64,000 bases of DNA from Bacteroidales bacterium UBA4333. GTDB taxonomy: Bacteria > Bacteroidota > Bacteroidia > Bacteroidales > Paludibacteraceae. The stretch lies in contig DGTP01000002.1 of NCBI GenBank assembly GCA_002394335.1, forward strand, positions 62,001 to 126,000, written 5' to 3'. Of this stretch, positions 17,038 to 25,800 are shown one piece after another. The number at the start of each line of letters is the position of its first letter. Position 1 is the stretch's first letter. Below the pieces are notes generated by a model. That model had not been told where the DNA came from and did not search any database. It saw nothing but the letters and a program-made list of their open reading frames with translations. A program made the position numbers and the translations under genes.

Positions 17038-17919
17038 TTATGATTTCTGTGTTTGTTCAGATTCGTTTTCAAATGGCAGTTCTTTTGCCTTTCCTTCTTC
17101 TATCGGACGAATGTAGTCACTTGCTTTTATAGGTGATACGACACTCTCTCCGATAGTCGCTTCCAACTGATTGCGCGCCGCTTTGGCCACATTACCACCT
17201 TCTTTAGCTATCTGCATGTTTTGCTGCATTGTCCGAGGATTCTTGCGTTTTGATATCTCTGTTGTGGATGCCTCTGCCAACGTATTCAGAGCCAATTCTA
17301 TAGTGGACATATTATCGCGCAAGTTCTCTTTTGTCAGACCTTTGAATTTCTTATACTCCTTGGTCGTCTTTCCACTCCATGCCTTCGTAATTAAATCAGT
17401 CAATATTGCAAAGTCACGTCCTTCTTGCATCCCGGAACGCTTCCACTCATTCGTCAACTCGTTACGGGCATCTATTGATTTAACACGATTTGCAATCCAT
17501 TTGTCCGAATAACCTTGTTTCTTATAATCCGCGACTGCCTGTTGAATTGCCAATTCCGGATCTATCATTTGTTGGATACGTTCGCTTCCTACTTGCGCCA
17601 GCCAGCGTTTCAACGGCTCTGCTTTTTTACTCGGAACAGATTGCACTATACGCAGAATCTGCTCCAAGTCAGCGACGTCTGTCAGACGCATTTTCCCGTC
17701 TGCAGCTGGTAATTTCAAAGCGTTACAATTTGTAACGGTTTCAAATCCCTCATCTGAAAGACGTTTTTTAAGTACACGCCAATAAGTTTGCGGGTTTGCG
17801 CTTTCCGTTAACACTGCGATGACATCCACGACCGAGAAGAAGTATTTCTCAGCATCATCATCCCAAACGACGCGAATCTTCGCGTTCTCAAATAATTGGA
17901 TGCTTGTTTCTTGACTCAT
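17038..17919 (-). CDS. BRO-N domain protein (phage antirepressor-like)
   Basis: 293 residues from the ATG at 17919 (MSQETSIQLFENAKIRVVWD). The N-terminal domain (about 10-110), with KYFFSVVDVIAVLTES and ANPQTYWRVLKKRLSDEG, is a BRO-N/antirepressor domain as found in phage and mobile-element regulators. The middle contains AQVGSERIQQMIDPELAIQQ, and the C-terminal third is basic and helical. Standalone forms are common in Bacteroidetes chromosomes. The function is unknown, with DNA binding likely. A longer start at 17955 would run into a 7-nt array and is less likely. No phage genes are adjacent, so it may be a remnant or a domesticated regulator. Confidence 0.85.
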   Translation of the reverse strand: MSQETSIQLFENAKIRVVWDDDAEKYFFSVVDVIAVLTESANPQTYWRVLKKRLSDEGFETVTNCNALKLPAADGKMRLTDVADLEQILRIVQSVPSKKAEPLKRWLAQVGSERIQQMIDPELAIQQAVADYKKQGYSDKWIANRVKSIDARNELTNEWKRSGMQEGRDFAILTDLITKAWSGKTTKEYKKFKGLTKENLRDNMSTIELALNTLAEASTTEISKRKNPRTMQQNMQIAKEGGNVAKAARNQLEATIGESVVSPIKASDYIRPIEEGKAKELPFENESEQTQKS

Positions 17920-17943
17920 GTCTTTTTTCGTTAATCTGCTTCT

Positions 17944-17966
17944 CTCAACACTCAACTCTCAACTCT
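17944..17966. repeat. 7-nt tandem array (3 units, ctcaact)
   Basis: ctcaaca, ctcaact, ctcaact followed by a partial unit, just upstream of the BRO-N gene start. Confidence 0.75.
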
Positions 17967-17994
17967 AATTTATTGGCATAATGAGTACATGCAA

Positions 17995-18024
17995 AAGCAA
18001 CAACCCCTTTCGGAATTGTTGCTT
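17995..18024 (-). terminator. Hairpin terminator after the orphan antitoxin gene
   Basis: 9-bp arms 17995-18003 and 18016-18024 with a 12-nt loop. Read on the minus strand, it is followed by TTTT. It lies 44 nt after the antitoxin stop, which leaves no room for a downstream toxin gene. Confidence 0.6.
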
Positions 18025-18067
18025 ATAGATAATGATCGTGGACATGGATTCGAACGGAGTATCTTCC

Positions 18068-18277
18068 TCAAATACCTAAAGCCTGAAACATTTCCTCGGC
18101 AGAAGACCATGAGCGTACACGTCCGGCCTCTACATCTTCCAACGCTCTATCAAGACTACACTTCTTTTCTATCTCAAACCCAAGTGCCTTTACTACTGCT
18201 CTAAACTTTCTCGCTTCTTTGCGTGGAACATGTACTGTCATTCGTTCATACTGATTGGCTCCTATTGTTGCTTGCAT
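18068..18277 (-). CDS. Small antitoxin-like protein, no partner toxin
   Basis: 69 residues from the ATG at 18277, fixed by a strong AAAGGAGG Shine-Dalgarno 6 nt upstream, unusual in this window. It has its own promoter at 18315-18346. The N-terminal strand-like segment (YERMTVHVPRKEARKFRAVV) and the C-terminal SLDRALEDVEAGRV...SAEEMFQALGI follow the pattern of Bacteroidetes antitoxins for RelE/YafQ-type toxins, whose acidic C-terminal helix wraps the toxin. Only 44 nt and a terminator lie downstream, so the toxin is missing and the gene is an orphan, possibly a solitary regulator. The frame can be extended to 18442, but that runs through the promoter. Confidence 0.75.
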   Translation of the reverse strand: MQATIGANQYERMTVHVPRKEARKFRAVVKALGFEIEKKCSLDRALEDVEAGRVRSWSSAEEMFQALGI

Positions 18278-18314
18278 ATCAACCTCCTTTCTTTGTTCGT
18301 TACCTTTGTCGCTG

Positions 18315-18346
18315 CAAAGGTACAACAAATTTTTGGAATATGCAAG
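18315..18346 (-). promoter_or_regulatory. Promoter of the orphan antitoxin gene
   Basis: On the minus strand: CTTG - 20 nt - TACCTTTG (boxes at 18343-18346 and 18315-18322). The upstream half lies inside the duplicated 71-bp sequence. Confidence 0.75.
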
Positions 18347-18397
18347 ACTTTGGGTGAAAAAATCAAATTTACTTGAATTTTTGATACCAAAAGGCTT
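18327..18397. repeat. 71-bp direct repeat, copy 1
   Basis: Matches 18477-18547 at 70 of 71 positions, offset exactly 150 bp. This copy carries the -33 part of the antitoxin promoter. Confidence 0.92.
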
Positions 18398-18408
18398 GTT
18401 TATTCGCA

Positions 18409-18430
18409 CGAAAGTACGATCGTACCTTCG
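18409..18430. repeat. 22-bp near-perfect palindrome between the two 71-bp repeats
   Basis: The centre gtacgatcgtac is a perfect 12-bp palindrome. The flanks cgaaa and cttcg extend it to 22 bp with one mismatched pair. The 79-bp spacer also holds a cttcgg...ccgaag pair (18427-18432 and 18461-18466). Confidence 0.7.
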
Positions 18431-18476
18431 GAGGGAACCCACCCGTAAGGGAAGGGGCGTGCCGAAGTACTACCAA

Positions 18477-18547
18477 AAATTTTTGGAATATGCAAGCCTT
18501 TGGGTGAAAAAATCAAATTTACTTGAATTTTTGATACCAAAAGGCTT
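18477..18547. repeat. 71-bp direct repeat, copy 2 (promoter box lost)
   Basis: Second copy of 18327-18397. At the place where copy 1 is followed by the TACCTTTG box, this copy has an unrelated sequence (18465-18472), so it should not act as a promoter. Confidence 0.92.
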
Positions 18548-18610
18548 AATGAATTGTCGGGTTCTCTTTTCATTTCTACAAGTACTCACTATGTCAAAGA
18601 TCTTTTCTAT

Positions 18611-18640
18611 CCTCTCACCTCTCCCCTCTCACTTCTCCCC
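18611..18640. repeat. 7-nt tandem array (4 units, cctctca/cctctcc)
   Basis: Units cctctca, cctctcc, cctctca, cttctcc, then cc; intergenic. Confidence 0.8.
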
Positions 18641-18780
18641 ACGCGTGCGTATACATTAATATAATATACCCCAAACGGCACGCCTTTTCAGCATGTAATC
18701 CGTCCTCAGCGGCTTGCAAAGGAGAGTGTTTTTTGGTAGGTTCTGCGCGTTAAAATGTGTTTTTCACGCCTTACAAACTG

Positions 18781-18812
18781 CAAAGATACGGATTTTTTTT
18801 GAAACACGCAAA
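18781..18812 (-). promoter_or_regulatory. Orphan minus-strand promoter
   Basis: On the minus strand: TTTG - 20 nt - TATCTTTG. No open reading frame follows within about 300 nt leftward. It may drive a small RNA or extend transcription into the antitoxin gene. Confidence 0.6.
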
Positions 18813-18847
18813 TAAAAGTGACATTTTTAAGAAAAATCGTATAATTA

Positions 18848-18879
18848 TTTGCATATATGCAAAAAATGTTGTATATTTG
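18848..18879 (+). promoter_or_regulatory. ileS promoter with internal palindrome
   Basis: TTTG at 18848, 20 nt, TATATTTG at 18872-18879. The -33 box sits in the palindrome TTGCATATATGCAA. The same sequence with one change precedes mdh (54570-54601). Confidence 0.85.
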
Positions 18880-18929
18880 CACGCTATTTTTGGGCAATTG
18901 TGTACGGACGCATATAAAAATAATATATA

Positions 18930-21900
18930 ATGAAACATTTTAACGAATACAAACAACTCAACCTCCCGCAACTGAGCGCCGAAGTACTGGCACAATGGGA
19001 GAAAGAGAAACTATTTGAAAAAAGTGTTGAGACACGCGAGGGACACACACCATTCCTGTTCTTCGAAGGACCTCCTTCCGCCAACGGCATGCCGGGTATC
19101 CACCATGTGATGGCACGTACCATCAAAGACACCTTCTGCCGCTTCAAGACCATGCAGGGCTATCAGGTACGCCGCAAAGCCGGTTGGGACACCCACGGAC
19201 TGCCGGTGGAACTGGGCGTGGAGAAGATGTTAGGTATCACCAAAGAGGACATCGGCAAGAAGATCTCCGTGGACGAATACAACGCCGCCTGCCGGCGCGA
19301 GGTCATGAAATACACCGCCGAGTGGACCAAACTGACAAAACAGATGGGTTACTGGGTGGACCTCGATAACCCCTATATCACCTACGACAACAAGTATATC
19401 GAGACCCTCTGGTATCTGCTCAAAGAGCTATACAAGAAAGGCTATCTCTACAAGGGTTACACCATCCAGCCGTATTCGCCGGCTGCCGGTACAGGTCTCT
19501 CCTCGCACGAACTCAACCAGCCCGGCTGCTACCGCGATGTCAAAGACCTCACCTGCACCGCACGGTTTAGAGTTAAGCAAACTAACTCCCTTCCCTTTAG
19601 GGAGGGGCAGGGGGTAGGCTTATATCTCATCGCCTGGACCACTACACCTTGGACTTTGCCGTCTAACACAGCCCTCTGCGTTGGCCCGAAGATCGACTAC
19701 GTAGAAGTGGAGACCCCTGCAGGCGACCATGTTATCCTCGCCGAGGCGCGCTTGAGTGCTTATTTGAAAGAATTGTGCCCGCAACCTTCCAACAGCGAAG
19801 CGCAAACAACTTCCAACAGCGAAGCGCAAACCCCGAAAATCGTCTGGCGCGGCAAAGGCGCAGACCTTGTCGGCTTGGAGTACGAACCCCTCTTCCCATG
19901 GGTCAACCCCATTGACCGCCGGAATCTGAATACTGAAGACCGAAAGCTGAAAGCCTATATCGTCATTCCCGGCGATTATGTCACCACCGAAGACGGTACG
20001 GGTATCGTACATATTGCGCCTACGTTCGGTGCGGACGACAAGAAAGTAGCCGATGCAGCCGGCGTGCCGGGACTCTATATGCAGACCAAAGCCAACGGAC
20101 CCCGCCCGATGGTGGATTTCACCGGCAAATACTGGAATATCGAGGATCTCGACGAAGAGTGGTACAAAGCCAATGTCAACGACGAACTCTACCGCCGTTA
20201 CGCCGGACGTTGGGTCAAGAACGCCTACGATCCGCAGTTCACCGTCAACGGCAAATACGATGAAGTCGCAGCCGCCAAAGCCGAGTCGCTCGACCTCCAT
20301 CTCTGTCTGGAGATGAAAACCGACGGACGGCTCCTCAAAAGCGAGAAACATATCCACAACTACCCCCACTGCTGGCGTACAGACAAACCTGTCCTCTATT
20401 ATCCGTTAGACTCATGGTTCATCCGCTCGACGAAAGCCCGCGAGGAGATGATCGCCCTCAACAAGACCATCAACTGGCAACCGGAATCCACCGGTACTGG
20501 CCGTTTCGGCAAATGGCTGGAGAACCTCAACGACTGGAACCTCTCCCGTTCACGCTACTGGGGCACACCGCTTCCTATCTGGCGTACAGAAGACGGACAG
20601 GAAGAGATATGTATCGGTTCCATCGCCGAACTCTTTGCCGAGATAGACAAATCGGTCAAAGCCGGTTTCATGCAAGCCAACCCGTGGCCGAACCATAAGC
20701 CGGGCGACTACTCCAAAGCCAACTACGATCCGTCAGTGATCGACCTCCACCGCCCGTACGTGGACAGCATTGTGTTAGTATCCCCGTCCGGCAAACCGAT
20801 GAAGCGCGAGTTGGACCTCATCGACGTATGGTTCGACTCCGGCGCCATGCCGTATGCACAGAACCACTACCCCTTCGAAAACGCCGATCTCCCACGCACC
20901 GCCGACTTCATCTCGGAAGGCGTGGATCAGACCCGCGGATGGTTCTTCACCCTGCATGCCATCCACACCATGATCGAAGGCAAGGTGGCATACAAAAACG
21001 TCATCTCCAACGGACTTGTGCTGGACAAGAACGGCAACAAGATGTCCAAACGTCTTGGCAATGCCGTTGACCCCTTCGGCGCACTCGACACCTACGGTGC
21101 CGACCCCGTACGCTGGTATATGCTCACCAACTCCAGTCCGTGGGAGAACCTCAAATTCGATCCCGAAGGCGTGGACGAAGTGCGCCGTAAGTTCTTCGGA
21201 ACCCTCTATAACACCTATGGCTTCTTTGCCCTCTACGCCAATGTGGACGGATGGGAGCCGTCAGCTGTCAGCGTTCAGCCGTCAGCTTTCAGCGAGATTG
21301 ACCTGTGGATCTTGAGCAAACTCAACTCCCTCGTCAAAGAGGTCACCGAGGCATACGAAGCCTACGAACCGACCAAAGCAGGACGCGCTATATCCGATTT
21401 CGTACAGGACGACCTCTCCAACTGGTACGTGCGTCTGAACCGCAAGCGTTTCTGGGGCGGCGGGATGAATGCCGACAAGAAGGCGGCATACACCACACTC
21501 TACACCTGCCTCAAGACCGTCGCCCAGCTGATGGCACCCAATGCGCCGTTCTATGCCGACCGTCTCTATCGGGACTTGACCGCTGTCAGCGAACAAGGAG
21601 AACAATCCGTGCATCTGAGCACTTGGCCCAAAGCCGATGAGACACTCATCGACAAGACCCTGGAGCGCCAGATGTACCTCGCCCAGCAGGCTACTTCCAC
21701 CATCCTCTCGCTCCGCAAACGCGCCGAGAAGAACGTGCGACAACCGCTGCAGAAGGCGGTTATCCCGACTCCCGATCAAGAGACGACGGACGCCCTGCTG
21801 CACGTAGCAGGTCTGATCAAGAGCGAAGTGAACGTAAAGGAACTGGTGATCGTACCTGCCGAACAGAGCGAGATCAAACTGGTCAAGAAGATCAAGCCTA

Positions 21901-22418
21901 ACTTCAAAGTGCTCGGTAAGAAAGTAGGAGCGAACATGAAAGCCCTCGCCGCCGCTATCAACGCCATGTCCCAAGACGACATCGCCAAGATGGAAAAAGA
22001 GGGCACATTCACCATCTCTCTCCCCCTTCAGGGGGAGTCGGAAGGGGCTTATACCCTCATCCCCGAGGACGTGGAAATCCTCACGGAAGACATGCCGGGC
22101 TGGCTGGTAGCCAACAACGGTATTCTGACCGTGGCATTGGATATCGAACTGACCGACGAACTGATAGAAGAAGGTCTGGCACGCGAATTGATTAACCGTA
22201 TCCAGAACCTCCGCAAGTCTTCCGGTCTGGAGATAACCGACCGTATCGCCGTGGAACTTGAGGACAACGAGAAGATACACAATGCCGTACTCCATTGCGG
22301 CGAGTATATCCGCTCGCAAGTGCTGGCTACGGAGATCAGCCTGCAACCCTCGTTAGTCAGCGACCACCGGATAGAGATTGAAGGACAAACAATACAGATA
22401 ACTATCAAAAAAGCATAA
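18930..22418 (+). CDS. ileS: Isoleucyl-tRNA synthetase
   Basis: 1162 residues. Class I synthetase with the HIGH-type motif in NGMPGIHHVMAR (about residue 55), the editing (CP1) domain with LIAWTTTPWTLPSNTAL (about 230-250), and the KMSKR loop NKMSKRLGNAVDP (about 704). The anticodon-binding domain includes DDLSNWYVRLNRKRFW. It charges tRNA-Ile in the cytoplasm. The length exceeds that of typical relatives because of at least five in-frame low-complexity inserts: two GC-rich palindromic ones (19585-19620, 22013-22050), a duplicated 24-bp unit (19786-19832), and two 7-nt arrays (19922-19955, 21260-21293). All are likely surface loops. It has its own promoter at 18848-18879 and the lipoprotein gene follows 1 base after the stop. 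Confidence 0.97.
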   Translation: MKHFNEYKQLNLPQLSAEVLAQWEKEKLFEKSVETREGHTPFLFFEGPPSANGMPGIHHVMARTIKDTFCRFKTMQGYQVRRKAGWDTHGLPVELGVEKMLGITKEDIGKKISVDEYNAACRREVMKYTAEWTKLTKQMGYWVDLDNPYITYDNKYIETLWYLLKELYKKGYLYKGYTIQPYSPAAGTGLSSHELNQPGCYRDVKDLTCTARFRVKQTNSLPFREGQGVGLYLIAWTTTPWTLPSNTALCVGPKIDYVEVETPAGDHVILAEARLSAYLKELCPQPSNSEAQTTSNSEAQTPKIVWRGKGADLVGLEYEPLFPWVNPIDRRNLNTEDRKLKAYIVIPGDYVTTEDGTGIVHIAPTFGADDKKVADAAGVPGLYMQTKANGPRPMVDFTGKYWNIEDLDEEWYKANVNDELYRRYAGRWVKNAYDPQFTVNGKYDEVAAAKAESLDLHLCLEMKTDGRLLKSEKHIHNYPHCWRTDKPVLYYPLDSWFIRSTKAREEMIALNKTINWQPESTGTGRFGKWLENLNDWNLSRSRYWGTPLPIWRTEDGQEEICIGSIAELFAEIDKSVKAGFMQANPWPNHKPGDYSKANYDPSVIDLHRPYVDSIVLVSPSGKPMKRELDLIDVWFDSGAMPYAQNHYPFENADLPRTADFISEGVDQTRGWFFTLHAIHTMIEGKVAYKNVISNGLVLDKNGNKMSKRLGNAVDPFGALDTYGADPVRWYMLTNSSPWENLKFDPEGVDEVRRKFFGTLYNTYGFFALYANVDGWEPSAVSVQPSAFSEIDLWILSKLNSLVKEVTEAYEAYEPTKAGRAISDFVQDDLSNWYVRLNRKRFWGGGMNADKKAAYTTLYTCLKTVAQLMAPNAPFYADRLYRDLTAVSEQGEQSVHLSTWPKADETLIDKTLERQMYLAQQATSTILSLRKRAEKNVRQPLQKAVIPTPDQETTDALLHVAGLIKSEVNVKELVIVPAEQSEIKLVKKIKPNFKVLGKKVGANMKALAAAINAMSQDDIAKMEKEGTFTISLPLQGESEGAYTLIPEDVEILTEDMPGWLVANNGILTVALDIELTDELIEEGLARELINRIQNLRKSSGLEITDRIAVELEDNEKIHNAVLHCGEYIRSQVLATEISLQPSLVSDHRIEIEGQTIQITIKKA
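19585..19620 (+). repeat. GC-rich palindromic insert in ileS, copy A
   Basis: Contains ccctttaggg followed by aggggcagggggtagg. It adds SLPFREGQGVG immediately before the conserved editing-domain LIAWTTTPWT. Related to 22013-22050. Confidence 0.75.
19786..19832 (+). repeat. 24-bp direct duplication in ileS
   Basis: Two copies of a 24-bp unit starting at 19786 and 19810, encoding SNSEAQTT and SNSEAQTP. Confidence 0.85.
19922..19955 (+). repeat. 7-nt period array in ileS
   Basis: Words gaatctg, aatactg, aagaccg, aaagctg, then aaagc; encodes a charged loop (NLNTEDRKLKA). Confidence 0.65.
21260..21293 (+). repeat. 7-nt tandem array in ileS (gtcagct/ttcagcc)
   Basis: gtcagct, gtcagcg, ttcagcc, gtcagct, ttcagc; encodes PSAVSVQPSAFSE between the KMSKR domain and the anticodon-binding domain. 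Same family as the two arrays in mpl. Confidence 0.9.
22013..22050 (+). repeat. GC-rich palindromic insert in ileS, copy B
   Basis: Contains tcccccttcagggggagtc followed by ggaagggg. It adds SLPLQGESEGAY in the C-terminal domain. Confidence 0.7.
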
Positions 22419-22419
22419 A

Positions 22420-22851
22420 ATGAAGACATTCAGATTTCTGCTCATTGCGGTGTTAGGCATCGCCATGGCAAGTTGTTCGATGATCGGCAACAACGATCCC
22501 GAATACCGTGTAGCCGACCTGCAGGGGCTCTGGCAAGAGAACAACACCCAGCATTATGTCCGTTTCACCACCGAGCAATCGGACGAAGCGGGATACCTGT
22601 ACGGCCGCGAGTGGGACGAAGCGGAAGACATCTTCGAAGCCGACCTGCAGAAATACGGCAACGGCTGGTTCAAATACCTCTTGGAGAAAACAGGTAACCT
22701 CACCGAAATCCACCTCATGGACAACGGCGGCGCGGAGATTCCCAAGACATATGTCGTTACCAAACTGACCGACACCGACCTTGAGTACTACGAGAAAGAG
22801 CATAAGGCTATCACCTTCAAGTTCCAAAAAGTGGTAACTGTAAAGAACTAA
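22420..22851 (+). CDS. Small lipoprotein, lipocalin-like
   Basis: 143 residues. The lipobox MASC places the lipidated cysteine at residue 19 after a hydrophobic signal peptide. The mature part begins with a D-L-Q-G-L-W-Q-E-N pattern (about residues 33-41) that resembles the N-terminal G-x-W motif of lipocalin-like domains of Bacteroidetes lipoproteins. The rest alternates strands (YVRFTTE, YYEKEHKAITFKF). It starts one base after the ileS stop and ends 13 bases before the AsmA-like gene. A periplasmic or outer-membrane-attached protein of unknown ligand. The lipocalin assignment is pattern-based only. Confidence 0.75.
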   Translation: MKTFRFLLIAVLGIAMASCSMIGNNDPEYRVADLQGLWQENNTQHYVRFTTEQSDEAGYLYGREWDEAEDIFEADLQKYGNGWFKYLLEKTGNLTEIHLMDNGGAEIPKTYVVTKLTDTDLEYYEKEHKAITFKFQKVVTVKN

Positions 22852-22864
22852 AAAACAGTCCAAA

Positions 22865-25800
22865 ATGAAACGCGCATTAGTCATTATAGGCATTACATTG
22901 GCGAGTATCGTAGCGGTAGTAGTGATCGCTGCGTCGGTGATGGTATGGGTGATAGTGACGCCGGACAAACTGACGCCTATCGTACGGGATGTAGCCAAAG
23001 AGTATGTCACCGTACCGCATGAGTTGGGCGACATTGACCTGACTTTCTTCTCCTCCTTCCCTGAGTTCGGAGTAAGGATAGACGGTCTCTCTATCGTCAA
23101 TCCCGTAGAAGGCGCGCAGAGCGACACCCTGCTCTCCGCCGGCGAAGTGGTGGCAACGATAGACCTTATGGCGTTTCTCAATGACAGCAAACTGGACATC
23201 CGTGCCCTGACGCTCAAAGATGTGCAGGCGAATATCTACATCGACTCTGTCGGCAAAGGCAATTGGGATGTGTTCGCCCTGCCGGAAGACACCACTACCG
23301 AAGAAGACACGGAAGGGCTGAACCTGCCGTTTGACGAGATCCATGTGGACAACGCCATGATGGCAAGCAACCGCCTGACTTTCGTGGACCGCAAAGATTC
23401 GATAGAAGCGTCGATAAACGGTTTCGGGTTCGATGCCGAGATTGACAGCTGGGATGACATACGGCTGAAACTGAAGACCCTGGCTGTCTCCGCCAAGATG
23501 CAGGAGACGGCGTATGCCACCGATGCCAAGATAGAGATTGACCTGCCGTGTGCCGTGCACTTGGACAGCATGTATTTCCAATTACGCGACGCCGAAGTGC
23601 GGGTAGAAGACCTGGCTCTGGGCATTGACGGCTGGGCGCAGATAGGCGACAGTATCCGGATGGACGCCAAGGTGCAAGCCAGGAAATGGCAGATAGCCGA
23701 CATCCTGGCACTGGTGCCGGAGCAGTACACCGCGCTGCTCAAAGACATCTCCGTGGACGGGAAACTCTCGCTGGACGCACACGCTTACGGAGTGTATGCC
23801 GACTCGGTAATGCCCGTTGTGGATGCCGAAGCGGTATTGGAGGACGGCGAAGGACAATACGCCAAGATGCCATACAAGGCAGAGAATATAGCCGCAAGGG
23901 TGGTAGCCCGTCTTGACCTCAACGACTCGCTGGCTTCTACGGCTTCGGCGGAACTGGCAGCCGACACCAAGCAGTCGCACATAGAGGCGGAAGCCGGCAT
24001 CTCCGAACTGCTCGGAGACCCGATGATAGAAGGTCAGGTAAAGGCGAAAGCCAATATACCCGATTTCGCGTACTTCATGCCCAAGAACCTGAAAGTCAAA
24101 GGCAAAGCCGCAGCGGATGTGCAGGTCAAAGCAAGGCTATCGGAGCTGACGGAAGTAGATATGCCCCGCGGGCACTATGTGGACGGCAAAGCGGACATAA
24201 ACCGTCTGGTGGTGGACATGGATGACATTCATGCCGAACTGCCGGAGAGCGAGTTACGCTTCCGCATCCCCAACGAGAAACCGTCCGATGCCGTCTATCG
24301 CTGGTTAGGCGCACAACTCAAGATGCGCAGCATCGATGCCAAGATGGCAGACCTCAAAGCCGGGGCGGGCAAGACAGATCTTAAGATTGAGACCAATAAT
24401 ATCCTTGCCTCCTCTACCATCCGGGCGAATATCGGATTGGCGTGCCAAGACGAGTTGAAAGCCCGGAACGACAGTATGTCCGCCAAGATGAAACAACCGG
24501 TTCTTGGTCTGAAAGCCGTATATGACACCAAAGCCAAGAAGGCAATGCCTGTGGTGGATGCCACCCTCGATGCCCAAGCCGTGGAAGGCGACTACACCGG
24601 CATCCAAGCGGCACTGCAGCAGACCCGCCTCACGGCACATATGCACCAAGACCCGCAACGCAGCGGACTGCTGCATATGAATGCCAAACTGAACACCCCG
24701 AAACTGACAGCTTCGATGGGTGACACCGTGGCAGCGGAGGTCAACACACCCAGACTCGCCGCCACGATGGATTACGACCTCAACGACACCACCACGCTGC
24801 CGACCATCAACGCCGACCTCGACTTCGCCAGACTCAGCGGTAACTACACCGACATAGAGGCGGAGCTGCAACAGTCGAATATCACTGCCGGCATTAGTAG
24901 CGAGAAGAACCAGAAACAGCGTCCCAAGATGAAAGCCACAGTGAGCACTACCGCAATGGAAGTGAAGAAAGGCGAGACGCTGAAAGCCAAGACCGCAGCC
25001 TTTGCGATGGAAGCACAGGCGCACTACAACGAGAAAGCCAAGAAGATACTGCTGCAATGGAACCCGAAACTGGATGTCAACCTGCAGAAGGGTTACGTGG
25101 AGTTAGGCGCATTCACCTATCCGATAGAGATACCTGCCATCGACTTCTCGTACTCCAACCGTATCTTCGTCATCAACCGCTCGCAGGTACACTTGGGCAG
25201 TTCGGATTTTGCACTGTCGGGCAAAGTGAACAACATCGGCGAATGGATGGACGGCAAAGGTGTACTGCAAGGCGAACTGGACTTCGTGAGCGACTACACC
25301 GATGTCAATGAGTTGATGGCAATGTTCTCCGCCGAAGAAGGCAGCGAAGAGGAGAAATCCGCCGAGCCTGAGAAGAAAGAGGCAGCGAAGACTGAAGAGG
25401 GTCCGTTCCTCGTACCGACGGATGTGGATCTGGCACTGAACACCAAGATCAACACCGCCGATGTCTTCACCGAGCAGGTACACAACCTCAAAGGCAAAGT
25501 GTATGTCCGAAACGGCATCTTGGCCCTGGAGGAGATGGGCTTTGTATGTAACGCGGCACGGCTGCAACTGACTGCAATGTACAAGACTCCGCGACGCAAC
25601 CACCTCTATCTGGGTATGGACTACCATATGTTAGATGTAGATATCGACACGCTGATAGCCATGATCCCTACCGTAGGAGAAATGGTTCCTATGCTCAACA
25701 GTTTCAAAGGCAATGCCGAGTTCCACCTCGCAGCAGAGACTTATCTCAACCAGAAGTACGAGCCGAAGATGAGCACCCTTCGCGGCGCCGCTTCGCTGGC

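Larger units (their letters stand above)
18548..18847. other. Gene-free region upstream of ileS
   Basis: No convincing reading frame on either strand. It holds a 7-nt array (18611-18640) and a minus-strand promoter (18781-18812) that points away from ileS with no gene behind it for about 500 bp. Confidence 0.6.

Noticed and set aside
16686..17072. N-terminal 129-codon extension of the giant protein
   Set aside because: It consists of tandem repeats and low-complexity sequence; the signal peptide begins only at the ATG pair 16682-16685. I cannot exclude read-through translation.
17038..17919. BRO-N gene considered as evidence of a prophage
   Set aside because: No terminase, capsid, tail, integrase or lysis genes nearby; standalone BRO-N genes are common in Bacteroidetes.
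18025..18060. A gattcgaac stretch resembling a tRNA T-loop near the BRO gene, possible tRNA or attachment-site remnant
   Set aside because: No 5-bp T-stem or acceptor pairing can be formed around it and no other tRNA arm is present.
18255..18659. 134-codon plus-strand frame across the 71-bp duplication
   Set aside because: Both repeat copies translate to the same peptide, but it is antisense to the antitoxin leader and has no start signal; the protein similarity is explained by the DNA duplication.
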